Position numbers and translations under genes: made by a program. Positions 1 to 6,023 of a stretch of 64,000 nucleotides of DNA are shown one piece after another; position 1 is the first letter of the stretch; every line of letters starts with the position of its first letter. Origin of the DNA: a virus. The notes beneath the pieces were generated by a model, which worked only from the letters and a program-made list of their open reading frames with translations, had not been told where the DNA came from and searched no databases. The stretch spans positions 1 to 64,000 of the IMG/VR virus record IMGVR_UViG_3300030329_003041. One strand, 5' to 3'.

Positions 1-58
1 CCGCGATGGTGCATGCCAACGCCGCGAAGAACGGAATGTAGGATAAAATCTTTTTCAT
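1..58 (-). CDS. Partial small protein with signal-peptide or membrane N-terminus
   Basis: Only the first 19 codons are inside the window. The start is the ATG at 58-56 and the frame stays open to base 1. The peptide starts with Met-Lys-Lys and runs into a hydrophobic stretch (ILSYIPFFAALACTIA), so a signal peptide, a lipoprotein signal or a membrane anchor is likely. It follows the stop of the gene at 60-305 by one base, so the two are probably co-transcribed. Function is not recognisable. Confidence 0.5.
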   Translation of the reverse strand, partial: MKKILSYIPFFAALACTIA

Positions 59-59
59 A

Positions 60-305
60 TTATTTCTTTTTATGATTAACCATTTTAGTAGCTCTTGCTG
101 CGAGTTTACGAACAACTTTTCTACCTACATTAGTATCTAAGTCCATAACATACTTCTGAATTTTTTCAGGTGTATTAGTCATCTCGTCGAAACGAGCTTG
201 ACGTTCTTTCGCCTCTGCCTGTTTCTCTCGTTTACGAACAGCAAATTTACCCTCGCCTCTGTAGCGGAATACGATCTTCTTTTCTTTGTCGTCTAGTCTT
301 CTCAT
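60..305 (-). CDS. Small basic hypothetical protein (81 aa)
   Basis: The product is highly charged, rich in Lys, Arg and Glu, with a predicted helical middle (KREKQAEAKERQARFDEM) and a Lys-rich C-terminus ending HKKK. There is no signal peptide or membrane segment. Its composition fits a nucleic-acid-binding or ribosome-associated small phage protein, but no family is recognised. It lies in a run of minus-strand accessory genes, just upstream of the truncated gene at the window edge and downstream of a structured non-coding stretch at 326-474. Confidence 0.6.
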   Translation of the reverse strand: MRRLDDKEKKIVFRYRGEGKFAVRKREKQAEAKERQARFDEMTNTPEKIQKYVMDLDTNVGRKVVRKLAARATKMVNHKKK

Positions 306-325
306 AGTGTTTATTTAATTAATTA

Positions 326-474
326 GTGGAAGCAGTGGAATCGAACCACTATGTTAACTTACTGCTCTTCTGCAGCGTTAGTCGTCGCATACTCTGTAGA
401 GTTGACAACCGATTGTTCTCGCTAACATGTATACCTCTATAATCTTCAAATCTTAGGTAACCAATACACTTCCG
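326..474 (-). ncRNA. Putative structured RNA with a tRNA-like 3' end (T-arm plus acceptor strand)
   Basis: On the minus strand the 3' end has a good T-arm: stem AGTGG/CCACT closing the loop TTCGATT, which fits the TTCRANY consensus. It is followed by GCTTCCA, which can pair in six of seven positions with CGGAAGT about 140 nt upstream. Between them are local hairpins (ACTCT-AC-AGAGT, and CTGC-AGAAGA-GCAG). I could not fit a D-arm or a normal anticodon arm, so this is not a standard tRNA. It could be a decayed tRNA, an interrupted tRNA or a tRNA-mimic RNA. The gap between the flanking genes has no ORF. Confidence 0.35.
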
Positions 475-484
475 GTATTATATT

Positions 485-688
485 TTACTCTTTATCCATA
501 GTCTCGTATAGTAAATAGTGTCGCACTCCATCGGTAATACTCTCGAATACTTTTTCGAAGTCTAGTGCTTCATTATCTATAAGATCACCATATACGTCTT
601 TTAGTAATTTAGTCACGATTACCATCTTCTCGTGATCTATCGCTTCTTTAATTTCCTGAAGCGTTGGTTCTTGTCTTTCCTGTGTCAT
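485..688 (-). CDS. Small acidic hypothetical protein (67 aa)
   Basis: The 67-residue product is mostly predicted helix (motifs EIKEAIDHEKMVIVTKLLKD and FEKVFESITDGVRHYLLYE). It has no cysteines, signal peptide or membrane segment. It is separated from the upstream minus-strand gene (694-936) by five bases, which indicates one transcription unit. No family is recognised. The regular amphipathic helices would suit a small protein-protein interaction factor, but that is inference. Confidence 0.6.
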   Translation of the reverse strand: MTQERQEPTLQEIKEAIDHEKMVIVTKLLKDVYGDLIDNEALDFEKVFESITDGVRHYLLYETMDKE

Positions 689-693
689 AGTAA

Positions 694-936
694 TTATATT
701 AAAATGAATCCATGCTCAAAATGAGTGGGATAAGATTTCTTGTATTTTATACCTTTATCGTCTAACTCTTCCTGTATTCCAGAGAAATTATCGGCATAGT
801 CGTACACTATATATTTATGCTCAGAACCATACTGATCTTTATACTTTGTAAATTCAACGTAGTTATAGTCGCTAAAGGAAATCCGTAACTTATACTTACT
901 AAGTATTTCTTTTATAATATCTTCTTTATACGTCAT
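694..936 (-). CDS. Small hypothetical protein (80 aa)
   Basis: The product is rich in Tyr, Asp and Lys and looks like a compact alpha/beta protein (strand-like stretches such as HKYIVYDYAD and FEHGFILI). It has no signal peptide and no recognisable motif. It is the first gene of a short minus-strand unit (694-936, 485-688 and perhaps 60-305). A 174-base intergenic stretch upstream carries a palindrome at 1044-1088, which may control this unit. Confidence 0.55.
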   Translation of the reverse strand: MTYKEDIIKEILSKYKLRISFSDYNYVEFTKYKDQYGSEHKYIVYDYADNFSGIQEELDDKGIKYKKSYPTHFEHGFILI

Positions 937-1043
937 AGTAAAAGTGGTACTTTTGTTTAGTAAATAATTTTAACTGTGGGGTATAAATCCACATCCCTCA
1001 CTATGTCATGACAAAAAGTCACAGTGGAGCACTTTGAAAAAGT

Positions 1044-1088
1044 GTGACACTAGGCTGTTAAATAAGTAGAATAACAGGCTAATGTCAC
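1044..1088. promoter_or_regulatory. Palindromic operator-like element, copy 1
   Basis: The left arm GTGACACTAGGCTGTTA (1044-1060) and right arm TAACAGGCTAATGTCAC (1072-1088) are reverse complements at 15 of 17 positions, separated by 11 nt. The same arms recur at 2745-2787 and 60972-61015 with nearly the same spacing. The size and near-perfect dyad symmetry suggest a binding site for a dimeric regulator or a conserved RNA hairpin. It sits between the minus-strand genes ending at 1111 and starting at 936. Confidence 0.65.
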
Positions 1089-1110
1089 AGTTTTTGGAAA
1101 GAGAATGAGG

Positions 1111-1329
1111 TTATTTAACCTCAAACTCTCTCGCCCAAGTAGGGAGATTATTAGTATTAGTATAATTCTTGTATTTTCCCCAACAAGGCATCGCTTCAAG
1201 GCGTTCTTTATTTGCCTCATATACTTTGTCGTGACTATACTTTCTTGTCACACCTTTTTTGTTGGTGAACTCAATAATTACTTTTTTGCCGATAAGCGAC
1301 TTTCTTAGAACGAATCTTTTCGTCTTCAT
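1111..1329 (-). CDS. Small basic paralog family protein, copy A (72 aa)
   Basis: This is one of three close paralogs (1111-1329, 1801-2019, 2225-2476). All share a core of KRFVLRKSLIGKK, an FTNKKG turn, EAMPCW, and an ending NYTNTNNLPTWARE. The protein is basic, with one conserved Cys-Trp pair, and is probably a small beta-rich domain. No known family is recognised. It is preceded 42 bases upstream by a copy of the phage promoter at 1371-1402. Tandem copies each behind their own promoter suggest a dosage or host-takeover function, but this is inference. Confidence 0.7.
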   Translation of the reverse strand: MKTKRFVLRKSLIGKKVIIEFTNKKGVTRKYSHDKVYEANKERLEAMPCWGKYKNYTNTNNLPTWAREFEVK

Positions 1330-1370
1330 AGTTTTTAGGTATTTAGTTAATTTAATTTAATTACATGGTT

Positions 1371-1402
1371 ATTATCTTACTCGTGTCGTTTTAAGTTTGT
1401 GA
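1371..1402 (-). promoter_or_regulatory. Phage promoter motif, copy P1
   Basis: Read on the minus strand: TCACAAA, then CTTAAAACGA, nine variable bases, then GATAAT. The spacing of TCACAAA to GATAAT is 19 nt, identical to eight other copies in the window. It lies upstream of the 72-residue paralog that starts at 1329. GATAAT resembles a -10 box. TCACAAA and ACGA would be upstream contacts. Confidence 0.7.
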
Positions 1403-1514
1403 CGAGCAGAACGTGTACTAAATGGTACAAAGTTATTATTAGCGACTTTTTAGTTACGTTGCCGTTTAAGTACTGGTTTAATTCGTCAATAGTAGCAAGT
1501 ATTTCTGTTCGCAT
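1377..1514 (-). CDS. Possible micro-protein (45 aa)
   Basis: An ATG at 1514 opens a 45-codon frame ending at TAA 1379-1377. The peptide begins MRTEILATIDELNQYLNG and has a hydrophobic second half (LIITLYHLVHVLLVTNL) that could be a short membrane helix. It starts 24 bases downstream of the GATAAT of promoter P2, like the larger genes behind other copies. Its last codons run through promoter P1, so the C-terminus is constrained by the promoter sequence. It may be a real micro-protein or only a leader. Confidence 0.35.
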   Translation of the reverse strand: MRTEILATIDELNQYLNGNVTKKSLIITLYHLVHVLLVTNLKRHE

Positions 1515-1538
1515 AGTATATAATTTAAATTCAGTATT

Positions 1539-1570
1539 ATTATCCCACTATATTCGTGCCCAGTTTGTGA
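1539..1570 (-). promoter_or_regulatory. Phage promoter motif, copy P2
   Basis: Minus strand: TCACAAA-CTGGGCACGA-N9-GATAAT, followed by an AT-rich leader containing GAATTTAAATTATATA and then the ATG at 1514. Spacing is identical to the other copies. Confidence 0.7.
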
Positions 1571-1649
1571 TAGCGAAGCATAGTAAAGCTAGTAAATTAG
1601 GTAACAGTATAATTACTTCAAATGGATACGAGTCTATAATTCTTTTCAT
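1548..1649 (-). CDS. Possible membrane micro-protein (33 aa)
   Basis: An ATG at 1649 opens a 33-codon frame with a strongly hydrophobic centre (VIILLPNLLALLCFAITNW), long enough for one membrane span. It begins 26 bases after the GATAAT of promoter P3. The last codons overlap promoter P2. Small single-span peptides are common in early phage regions, but length alone gives weak support. Confidence 0.35.
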   Translation of the reverse strand: MKRIIDSYPFEVIILLPNLLALLCFAITNWARI

Positions 1650-1675
1650 AGTATATAATTTTTAAATTCATAACT

Positions 1676-1707
1676 ATTATCCCACCATGTTCGTGCCCAA
1701 TTTGTGA
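1676..1707 (-). promoter_or_regulatory. Phage promoter motif, copy P3
   Basis: Minus strand: TCACAAA-TTGGGCACGA-N9-GATAAT with the standard 19-nt spacing. It is followed by the AT-rich leader TATGAATTTAAAAATTATA and the start codon at 1649. Confidence 0.7.
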
Positions 1708-1774
1708 CGGTGAAAACCTGCTGGCGAGGCGAGGTGCTATACATGCCATGTGCTCAGTTAGTGCTATACACAAA

Positions 1775-1786
1775 CGCCTTGCGGCG
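1775..1786 (-). terminator. Weak hairpin downstream of paralog copy B
   Basis: CGCC-GCAA-GGCG on the minus strand lies 15 bases past the stop of the gene at 1801-2019 and is followed by GTTTGTG. The GCAA loop is stable but the T-tract is poor, so this is only a possible terminator. Confidence 0.35.
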
Positions 1787-1800
1787 CTTGGTATTATTAA

Positions 1801-2019
1801 TTACTTGATCTCATGCTCGCGAGCCCAAGTAGGAAGATTGTTAGTATTTGTGTAGTTGCCATATTTGTGCCAGCATGGCATAGCTTCTAACTTCTTCTCA
1901 TTAGCTTTGTAGACAACATCATGGTTGTACTTCCTTGTCTCACCTTTCTTGTTAGTGAAAGTTATGACAATGTTCTTGCCAATTAAAGTTTTTCTCAATA
2001 CAAATCTTTTTGATTTCAT
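1801..2019 (-). CDS. Small basic paralog family protein, copy B (72 aa)
   Basis: This is the second of the three paralogs. It begins MKSKRFVLRKTLIGKN and ends with the same NYTNTNNLPTWAREHE signature, differing mostly at charged surface positions. It starts 26 bases downstream of the GATAAT of promoter P4 (2046-2077). The strict conservation of the Pro-Cys-Trp motif and of the C-terminal NTNNLPTWAR stretch, compared with drift elsewhere, suggests that the fold and a binding face are under selection. Function unknown. Confidence 0.7.
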   Translation of the reverse strand: MKSKRFVLRKTLIGKNIVITFTNKKGETRKYNHDVVYKANEKKLEAMPCWHKYGNYTNTNNLPTWAREHEIK

Positions 2020-2045
2020 AGCATATAGTTTTTAAATTCAGAATT

Positions 2046-2077
2046 ATTATCTTATAATGATCGTGCTGACTTTGTGA
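2046..2077 (-). promoter_or_regulatory. Phage promoter motif, copy P4
   Basis: Minus strand: TCACAAA-GTCAGCACGA-N9-GATAAT, standard spacing, upstream of the paralog starting at 2019. A degenerate half copy (TCACAAA with GCACGT but no GATAAT) overlaps it at about 2087-2105. Confidence 0.7.
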
Positions 2078-2119
2078 CGCGGGAAAATACGTGCCCACTT
2101 TGTGAGTGCTATACACGTA

Positions 2120-2143
2120 AAAGAAAAGCCGCTCATTCGAGCG
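2120..2143 (-). terminator. Rho-independent terminator (minus strand)
   Basis: Minus strand stem CGCTC, loop GAAT, stem GAGCG (2143-2130), followed by GCTTTTCTTTT. It ends the unit of 2225-2476 and the micro-ORF at 2133-2216, whose stop codon is inside the stem. Confidence 0.6.
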
Positions 2144-2216
2144 ACTGATCTTGAACCATGATCACACAGATCACCAAGCAGAGGATTACCACTGCACCTA
2201 CAAATATATCGAACAT
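2133..2216 (-). CDS. Possible membrane micro-protein (27 aa)
   Basis: An ATG at 2216 lies eight bases after the stop of the gene at 2225-2476. The peptide is almost entirely one hydrophobic helix (IFVGAVVILCLVICVIMV) with a short charged tail, so it is a plausible single-span membrane peptide. Its frame ends within the terminator hairpin. Nothing beyond membrane insertion can be inferred. Confidence 0.4.
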   Translation of the reverse strand: MFDIFVGAVVILCLVICVIMVQDQSLE

Positions 2217-2224
2217 AAGCGGAG

Positions 2225-2476
2225 TTATTTAGACTCCACTTGATGTTCTCTCGCCCATGTCGGCAAGTTATTAGTGTTGGTGTAGTTTTTATACTTGTTC
2301 CAACACGGCATTGCCTCGAGTTTCTCTTTGTTGGCATTGTACACCGCGTCGTGATCGTAGGTGAACGAGTTGCCTTTCTTGTTAGTGAATGTGATGATCG
2401 CCTTTTTACCGATCAATGTCTTACGCATAACGAATCGATTAGTAGTCATGCTGTTCAATGCTGCCTTCTTAGCCAT
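2225..2476 (-). CDS. Small basic paralog family protein, copy C (83 aa)
   Basis: Third member of the paralog family, with a 9-residue N-terminal extension (MAKKAALNS) before an internal Met that aligns with the start of the other two copies. The core RFVMRKTLIGKKAIITFTNKKG and the C-terminal NTNNLPTWAREH are conserved. Copy C uses more GC-rich codons than copies A and B, which may reflect a separate history or recombination. It is expressed from promoter P6 (2515-2546), possibly helped by P7. Confidence 0.7.
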   Translation of the reverse strand: MAKKAALNSMTTNRFVMRKTLIGKKAIITFTNKKGNSFTYDHDAVYNANKEKLEAMPCWNKYKNYTNTNNLPTWAREHQVESK

Positions 2477-2514
2477 AGCTTTTAAGTATTAGTTAATAAT
2501 TAATTTTCAAGTTT

Positions 2515-2546
2515 ATTATCTAAATATAATCGTGCCCAGTTTGTGA
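2515..2546 (-). promoter_or_regulatory. Phage promoter motif, copy P6
   Basis: Minus strand: TCACAAA-CTGGGCACGA-N9-GATAAT, standard spacing, upstream of the gene starting at 2476. Its TCACAAACTGGGCACGA half is identical to that of P2. Confidence 0.75.
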
Positions 2547-2609
2547 TGCCAAAAATAAATTGCCAAAATAATTTAGCCGAGCAAATATACTTATTTAAAC
2601 TTCAAATAT

Positions 2610-2641
2610 ATTATCTAAAAATATTCGTGCCGACTTTGTGA
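2610..2641 (-). promoter_or_regulatory. Phage promoter motif, copy P7 (tandem)
   Basis: Minus strand: TCACAAA-GTCGGCACGA-N9-GATAAT, standard spacing. There is no start codon between it and P6, so P6 and P7 form a tandem pair at the left edge of the divergent region. A further degenerate copy with TCACAAA and ACGA but no GATAAT is at 2673-2698. The 327-base region 2477-2803 holds these elements, a GC hairpin and a palindrome, and no gene. Confidence 0.7.
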
Positions 2642-2701
2642 CGAAATGGGGGGCTGGGCTAAAATATTTGACTTTTGATAGTCGTTGTCACTTTGTGAGA
2701 A

Positions 2702-2716
2702 GGGGTGCAGCACCCC
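2702..2716. other. GC-rich perfect hairpin in the divergent region
   Basis: GGGGTGC-A-GCACCCC is a perfect 7-bp inverted repeat in otherwise AT-rich DNA. The right side is followed by TATATTTG (2722-2729), which matches the Bacteroidota -7 consensus TAnnTTTG, so a host-type rightward promoter may start here. No convincing -33 TTG was found at the expected distance. Confidence 0.35.
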
Positions 2717-2744
2717 GGTTCTATATTTGTAATAACTTTTTATA

Positions 2745-2787
2745 TGACATTAGGCTGTTAATAAAGAAGAGTAGTAGGCTACTGTCA
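2745..2787. promoter_or_regulatory. Palindromic operator-like element, copy 2
   Basis: TGACATTAGGCTGTTA, an 11-nt spacer, then TAGTAGGCTACTGTCA. It is the least symmetrical copy, but it keeps TAGGCTGTTA on the left, AGGCTA and TGTCA on the right, and the same spacer as copy 1. It sits directly upstream of the plus-strand late block, a suitable place to control it. Confidence 0.6.
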
Positions 2788-2795
2788 CAGTTTTA

Positions 2796-2821
2796 ACTAT
2801 CATGTGTTTTTAAGTGATAGT
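2796..2821. promoter_or_regulatory. Short inverted repeat at the start of the plus-strand block
   Basis: ACTATCA (2796-2802) and TGATAGT (2815-2821) are perfect inverted repeats separated by 12 nt, just before the ATG at 2828. They could be an operator or a hairpin in the leader. An upstream in-frame ATG at 2804 lies inside the loop, which argues against it as the start. Confidence 0.4.
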
Positions 2822-2827
2822 ATACGT

Positions 2828-3082
2828 ATGGCATATGTACAGAAGAATAGTCCGTTTAGAAAGCAGAAGTTATCGGCTAAAGCTGCAAAGGCTAAAGCAG
2901 AGAGAGACTTAGCTTATGCAAACGGTCCTTATAAGAAGAAAAGAGCTGAGAATCAGAGAAAGCGACGTGCTGCTAAAAAGCGTGGAGTTAATCTAGAGGG
3001 CAAGGATTATGACCATACAACGCAATCATTCGTATCGGTTAAAAGTAACCGCGGTGGATTTGGTAATGGAACTAACACTTAA
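2828..3082 (+). CDS. Small very basic protein (84 aa from 2828)
   Basis: First gene of the plus-strand block. I chose the ATG at 2828 (MAYVQKNSPF) over 2804, because the upstream ATG falls in an inverted repeat and would add eight residues that look like leader sequence. The protein is rich in Lys, Arg and Ala (QKLSAKAAKAKAERD; RKRRAAKKRG) with a Gly/Asn-rich tail. It is likely a DNA- or RNA-binding or virion-packaged protein. No family recognised. The next gene begins 11 bases after its stop. Confidence 0.6.
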   Translation: MAYVQKNSPFRKQKLSAKAAKAKAERDLAYANGPYKKKRAENQRKRRAAKKRGVNLEGKDYDHTTQSFVSVKSNRGGFGNGTNT

Positions 3083-3093
3083 TATATAAAAAC

Positions 3094-3753
3094 ATGGCAT
3101 TTAAAATGAAAGGTTGGTCGGGTAATCACGGTAATAGTCCGACTAAAAATTATAAAAAAGGATATTACGGGGATTCTCCAAATAAAAAAACTTGGAAAGA
3201 AGCTTATAAAAGCATGAAGAGTGATCCTAAATTATCGAAAATTTATGGTAACCTAAGTGAAGCTGAATATATAGCTGAAGCTAAGAGACAAAAAGCTAAA
3301 CACGCAGAAACAGGTAAGTGGGATGCTCCTAAAAAACCTATGAAAACTTCTTCTACAAAAACTGAAGTAAAAACTAAAACGGTCCAACAACCATCAAACG
3401 TTTATAAAGAAGGAGAAGTAAAAACTGTACCTGTCACAGAAAAAACGAAAAAACAAACTAAGACAGATAAAAAAATAGCAAAAGCAGTTTCTAAAGGTAA
3501 ATTAAAAAAAGCAGCTAAAATATCTGCTGTAGCTTCTCAACCTGGTACAAGTAAACTAGAGAAAAGACTTAATTACGCTGGAGAGAAAGCTAGAAAACGA
3601 AAAGCTTTAAGACAAGAGAAAAAAGAAAGAAAGCAAAACCTTAAAAAACAAGTATCTAGTTCATCTAGAACCGATAAAGAGAAAAAAGAGTGGTTGAAGA
3701 CAGGTAAAAAGAATATTAGAAAAGATATTAGATCAAGAATGTCAAAAATATAA
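3094..3753 (+). CDS. Lys-rich hypothetical protein (219 aa)
   Basis: The N-terminus (MAFKMKGWSGNHGNSPTKNY) is Gly/Asn/Ser-rich. Residues 25-70 look ordered (WKEAYKSMKSDPKLSKIYG; LSEAEYIAEAKRQKAKHAETGKWD) and the rest is a low-complexity Lys/Thr/Ser tail. The extreme basic charge resembles internal virion proteins that bind packaged DNA, although no homology is claimed. It is co-directional with the preceding basic protein. Confidence 0.6.
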   Translation: MAFKMKGWSGNHGNSPTKNYKKGYYGDSPNKKTWKEAYKSMKSDPKLSKIYGNLSEAEYIAEAKRQKAKHAETGKWDAPKKPMKTSSTKTEVKTKTVQQPSNVYKEGEVKTVPVTEKTKKQTKTDKKIAKAVSKGKLKKAAKISAVASQPGTSKLEKRLNYAGEKARKRKALRQEKKERKQNLKKQVSSSSRTDKEKKEWLKTGKKNIRKDIRSRMSKI

Positions 3754-3806
3754 GATACCTGTAAATATAAAATTACAAACATACGTTTAACCTAAAACCA
3801 ATAAAC

Positions 3807-4094
3807 ATGACGTACCTTTATTACCGGTCCACAAATGGACAACAACAAGTTAACCCAAAAACTAAGAGAGATTGGGAACACCTAGCCAACAAGGCAAATT
3901 GGAGAATTGTTCAATTACCTAACGGCTATTACCAAACTGAAGTTTCTAACCCTGATAATGAGGAAAGTTGGCAAGATGTTACTCGCCGAGAGACATTAGA
4001 AGGTGCTGAAAAGGCTATCGACGGAAGTGTTGATCATTTTTCTAAAAAACTAGAGGCTATCAAAGGACCAAAAGTGGTAAAAACTTTTAATTAA
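3807..4094 (+). CDS. Hypothetical protein (95 aa)
   Basis: A short soluble protein without membrane segments. It starts MTYLYYRSTNGQQQVNPKTK and contains aromatic-rich strand-like stretches (WRIVQLPNGYYQTEV). The second half is a helix (ETLEGAEKAIDGSVDHFSKK). No recognised family. It is the last gene before a strong terminator at 4100-4127, so 2828-4094 appears to be one transcription unit separate from the chaperonin genes. Confidence 0.6.
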   Translation: MTYLYYRSTNGQQQVNPKTKRDWEHLANKANWRIVQLPNGYYQTEVSNPDNEESWQDVTRRETLEGAEKAIDGSVDHFSKKLEAIKGPKVVKTFN

Positions 4095-4099
4095 TGCAT

Positions 4100-4127
4100 G
4101 AGGAGCGCAAGCTCCTCTATTTTTTTT
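4100..4127 (+). terminator. Rho-independent terminator upstream of groEL
   Basis: The perfect stem GAGGAGC/GCTCCTC (4100-4106 and 4111-4117) with loop GCAA is followed by TATTTTTTTT. It lies between the 95-residue gene and groEL. Confidence 0.85.
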
Positions 4128-4143
4128 AATTTAATTTAATAAA

Positions 4144-5706
4144 ATGGAGTACAATAACCCTTCTCAGCTCATAAAAGAGTTGAATTTTGGCCAAAATGCC
4201 AAATCTAAGATTGCAAGTGGCGTAAATAAGCTTGCAAAAGCAGTAAAATCGACGCTTGGAGCGTCGGGAAAGTGTGTGATTTACGAAGATGCACGAGGAA
4301 ATCCAGTAATTACTAAAGATGGTGTGACAGTAGCGGAAAGTGTAGTACTTTTTGATCCAATTGAGAACATCGGAGCAACGATGATCAAGGAAGCTGCTAA
4401 AAATACCGTAAAAGAGGCTGGTGACGGAACTACAACTGCCACTGTTTTAGCTGAAGCTTTGTTAAGTAGTATTTCTAAGCATAGCGATGGACCTATTAGA
4501 GCTCTAAAAAATGGTGTTAATTCAGGTTTAAAGAAGATTAATAAATATTTAGATGAAGTCAAGATCGAAGTAGCAGACGAGAAGCTAGCTAACGTCGCTG
4601 CTATCTCTTGTAACAACGATTCTGAGCTAGGTGATATTATAGCTGAGGCCTACCAGAAAGTTGGTAAAGATGGTGTTGTGCTTATGGAAGAGTCTCCAAC
4701 CGAGGATACTTACGTTGAGGTTGTTGATGGAGTACAATTTGAATGTGGAGTAACATCACCGCACTTCATCACAAATACAGATAAGCAGAAAGTTGAGCTT
4801 GAGCAGCCACTTGTTTTAATATGCATGTCTGAAATACCTAATATACGTAAGATTCAGAACATCTTAGAGTATGTTATTAAAAACAACCGATCTTTACTTA
4901 TTGTAGCGGCAGTAAGTCAGCAAGTAAAATCGGCGCTGCTCATGAATAAAGTAAAAGGTAACATTAAGGTTAATATTGTAGATCTACCTGGTTTTGGTCC
5001 TACTAAGAAAGATACATGTGAAGACTTAGCCATATTAACAGGGGCTACGGTTGTAAATGAGGAGCTAGGAGACGATCTTGACCTTATAGATGTCGAAACA
5101 CTAGGGGAAGCTGAATATGCGACCACAGATGACAGATATACAGTTCTAACGGTTGATTCTGATACTGAAGCTGTAGAAGAAAGAATCAAACAAGTTAGTA
5201 AGCAAATAAAAGATGAAAAGAATCAGTACATTAAGAAAAAGCTTCAAGAGAGGTTATCTATGCTTTCTGGTTCGGTTGGAGTTATCAAGGTTGGCGCAGA
5301 TTCTAAGATTGAACTTAAAGAGAAGAAAGACAGGGTTGAAGATGCGATATACGCTGTTAAAGCTGCTCTTAAAGAAGGGATTGTTCCGGGCGGAGGTATT
5401 GCATTACTTAATGCTTCTCAAAAAATCGAACCCACTAACGTGGGTGAAAGAGCTATTATTGAAGCTATACAATCGCCTTTCAAAACAATAATGTCTAATG
5501 CAGGTCTAGAACCTCAAACTGTATCGGGTGAAGGTTTAGGCGTTGATGTCGTCACAGGTGATATTGTTGACATGGTCAATGCTGGTATTATCGATCCAGT
5601 TCTCGTAACAAAGTCTGCACTCAAGAACGCTGTGAGTGTAGTTACAACTATAGTATCAGCGGACTGTGTAATCTCAAACGCAAGAGCAGATGAAAGCAAT
5701 CAATAA
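4144..5706 (+). CDS. groEL: Phage chaperonin GroEL (Cpn60)
   Basis: A full-length group I chaperonin of 520 residues (about 545 is usual). ATP-site motifs are present: STLGASGK near 36-43, TKDG at 57-60, GDGTTTAT at 93-100 and GIVPGGG near 412-418, with an Asp in DRVEDA before it. The apical domain is recognisable ([26 protein letters not shown]). The Gly-Gly-Met C-terminal tail of cellular GroEL is absent, and the protein ends NARADESNQ. The gene overlaps groES by 17 bases, implying coupled translation and a dedicated folding machine, most plausibly for capsid or other large virion proteins. The start follows a terminator and an AT-rich leader (TTTAATTTAATAAA). Confidence 0.95.
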   Translation: MEYNNPSQLIKELNFGQNAKSKIASGVNKLAKAVKSTLGASGKCVIYEDARGNPVITKDGVTVAESVVLFDPIENIGATMIKEAAKNTVKEAGDGTTTATVLAEALLSSISKHSDGPIRALKNGVNSGLKKINKYLDEVKIEVADEKLANVAAISCNNDSELGDIIAEAYQKVGKDGVVLMEESPTEDTYVEVVDGVQFECGVTSPHFITNTDKQKVELEQPLVLICMSEIPNIRKIQNILEYVIKNNRSLLIVAAVSQQVKSALLMNKVKGNIKVNIVDLPGFGPTKKDTCEDLAILTGATVVNEELGDDLDLIDVETLGEAEYATTDDRYTVLTVDSDTEAVEERIKQVSKQIKDEKNQYIKKKLQERLSMLSGSVGVIKVGADSKIELKEKKDRVEDAIYAVKAALKEGIVPGGGIALLNASQKIEPTNVGERAIIEAIQSPFKTIMSNAGLEPQTVSGEGLGVDVVTGDIVDMVNAGIIDPVLVTKSALKNAVSVVTTIVSADCVISNARADESNQ

Positions 5707-5947
5707 CTATTTAGTAGTAGATAAGATCAAAGAAGAGCAACGTAAGGTTGCAGGTCTTATAATGACAGAGGATTTAGATGATGACAATAGGTACTTAAAG
5801 GCTAAGGTAATATCAGCTGGTAATCTAGTTGAAGCTGTAGCTGAAGGTGATATGGTTTACTATGATAAACATGCTGGTCACGGAATACAATGGCAAGATA
5901 AACTTTATTTTGTCATTAGATCAAGTGATATTGTATTAGTAGATTAA
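5690..5947 (+). CDS. groES: Phage co-chaperonin GroES (Cpn10)
   Basis: 85 residues, short for GroES (about 97). It has the N-terminal beta strand ([10 protein letters not shown]), a mobile loop with the GroEL-contacting hydrophobic triplet (AGLIM at 21-25), AKVISAGN, and the C-terminal strand FVIRSSDIVLVD. The roof hairpin is reduced. The start codon lies inside the end of groEL, so the pair is translationally coupled. It would cap the GroEL ring during folding of phage or host proteins. Confidence 0.85.
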   Translation: MKAINNYLVVDKIKEEQRKVAGLIMTEDLDDDNRYLKAKVISAGNLVEAVAEGDMVYYDKHAGHGIQWQDKLYFVIRSSDIVLVD

Positions 5948-6023
5948 TCATAAACCAAAACCCGTAATCCTTAAACCTGAATTCGTAAACAATTATTAAT
6001 TATTAAACAAAAATTTTTAACAA

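Noticed and set aside
330-420. A normal tRNA gene
   Set aside because: The T-arm and acceptor strand are good, but no D-arm or anticodon arm with T33 and a 7-nt loop could be placed, so a standard tRNA call is not supported.
1105-1665. Two plus-strand ORFs (1105-1308 and 1399-1665)
   Set aside because: The first is the antisense of the paralog at 1111-1329. The second crosses promoters P1 and P2 and has no leader.
2087-2105. Additional promoter copies near 2105 and 2698
   Set aside because: Both have TCACAAA with a partial ACGA region but lack GATAAT at the fixed spacing. They are recorded as degenerate half sites only.
2047-2337. Minus-strand ORF of 96 residues in an alternative frame
   Set aside because: It runs through part of the paralog at 2225-2476 and then through a terminator and promoter P4. 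It has arginine- and cysteine-rich random composition and no leader.
4281-5699. Minus-strand and plus-strand ORFs within groEL
   Set aside because: They are shadows of the chaperonin reading frame, which has intact family motifs throughout.
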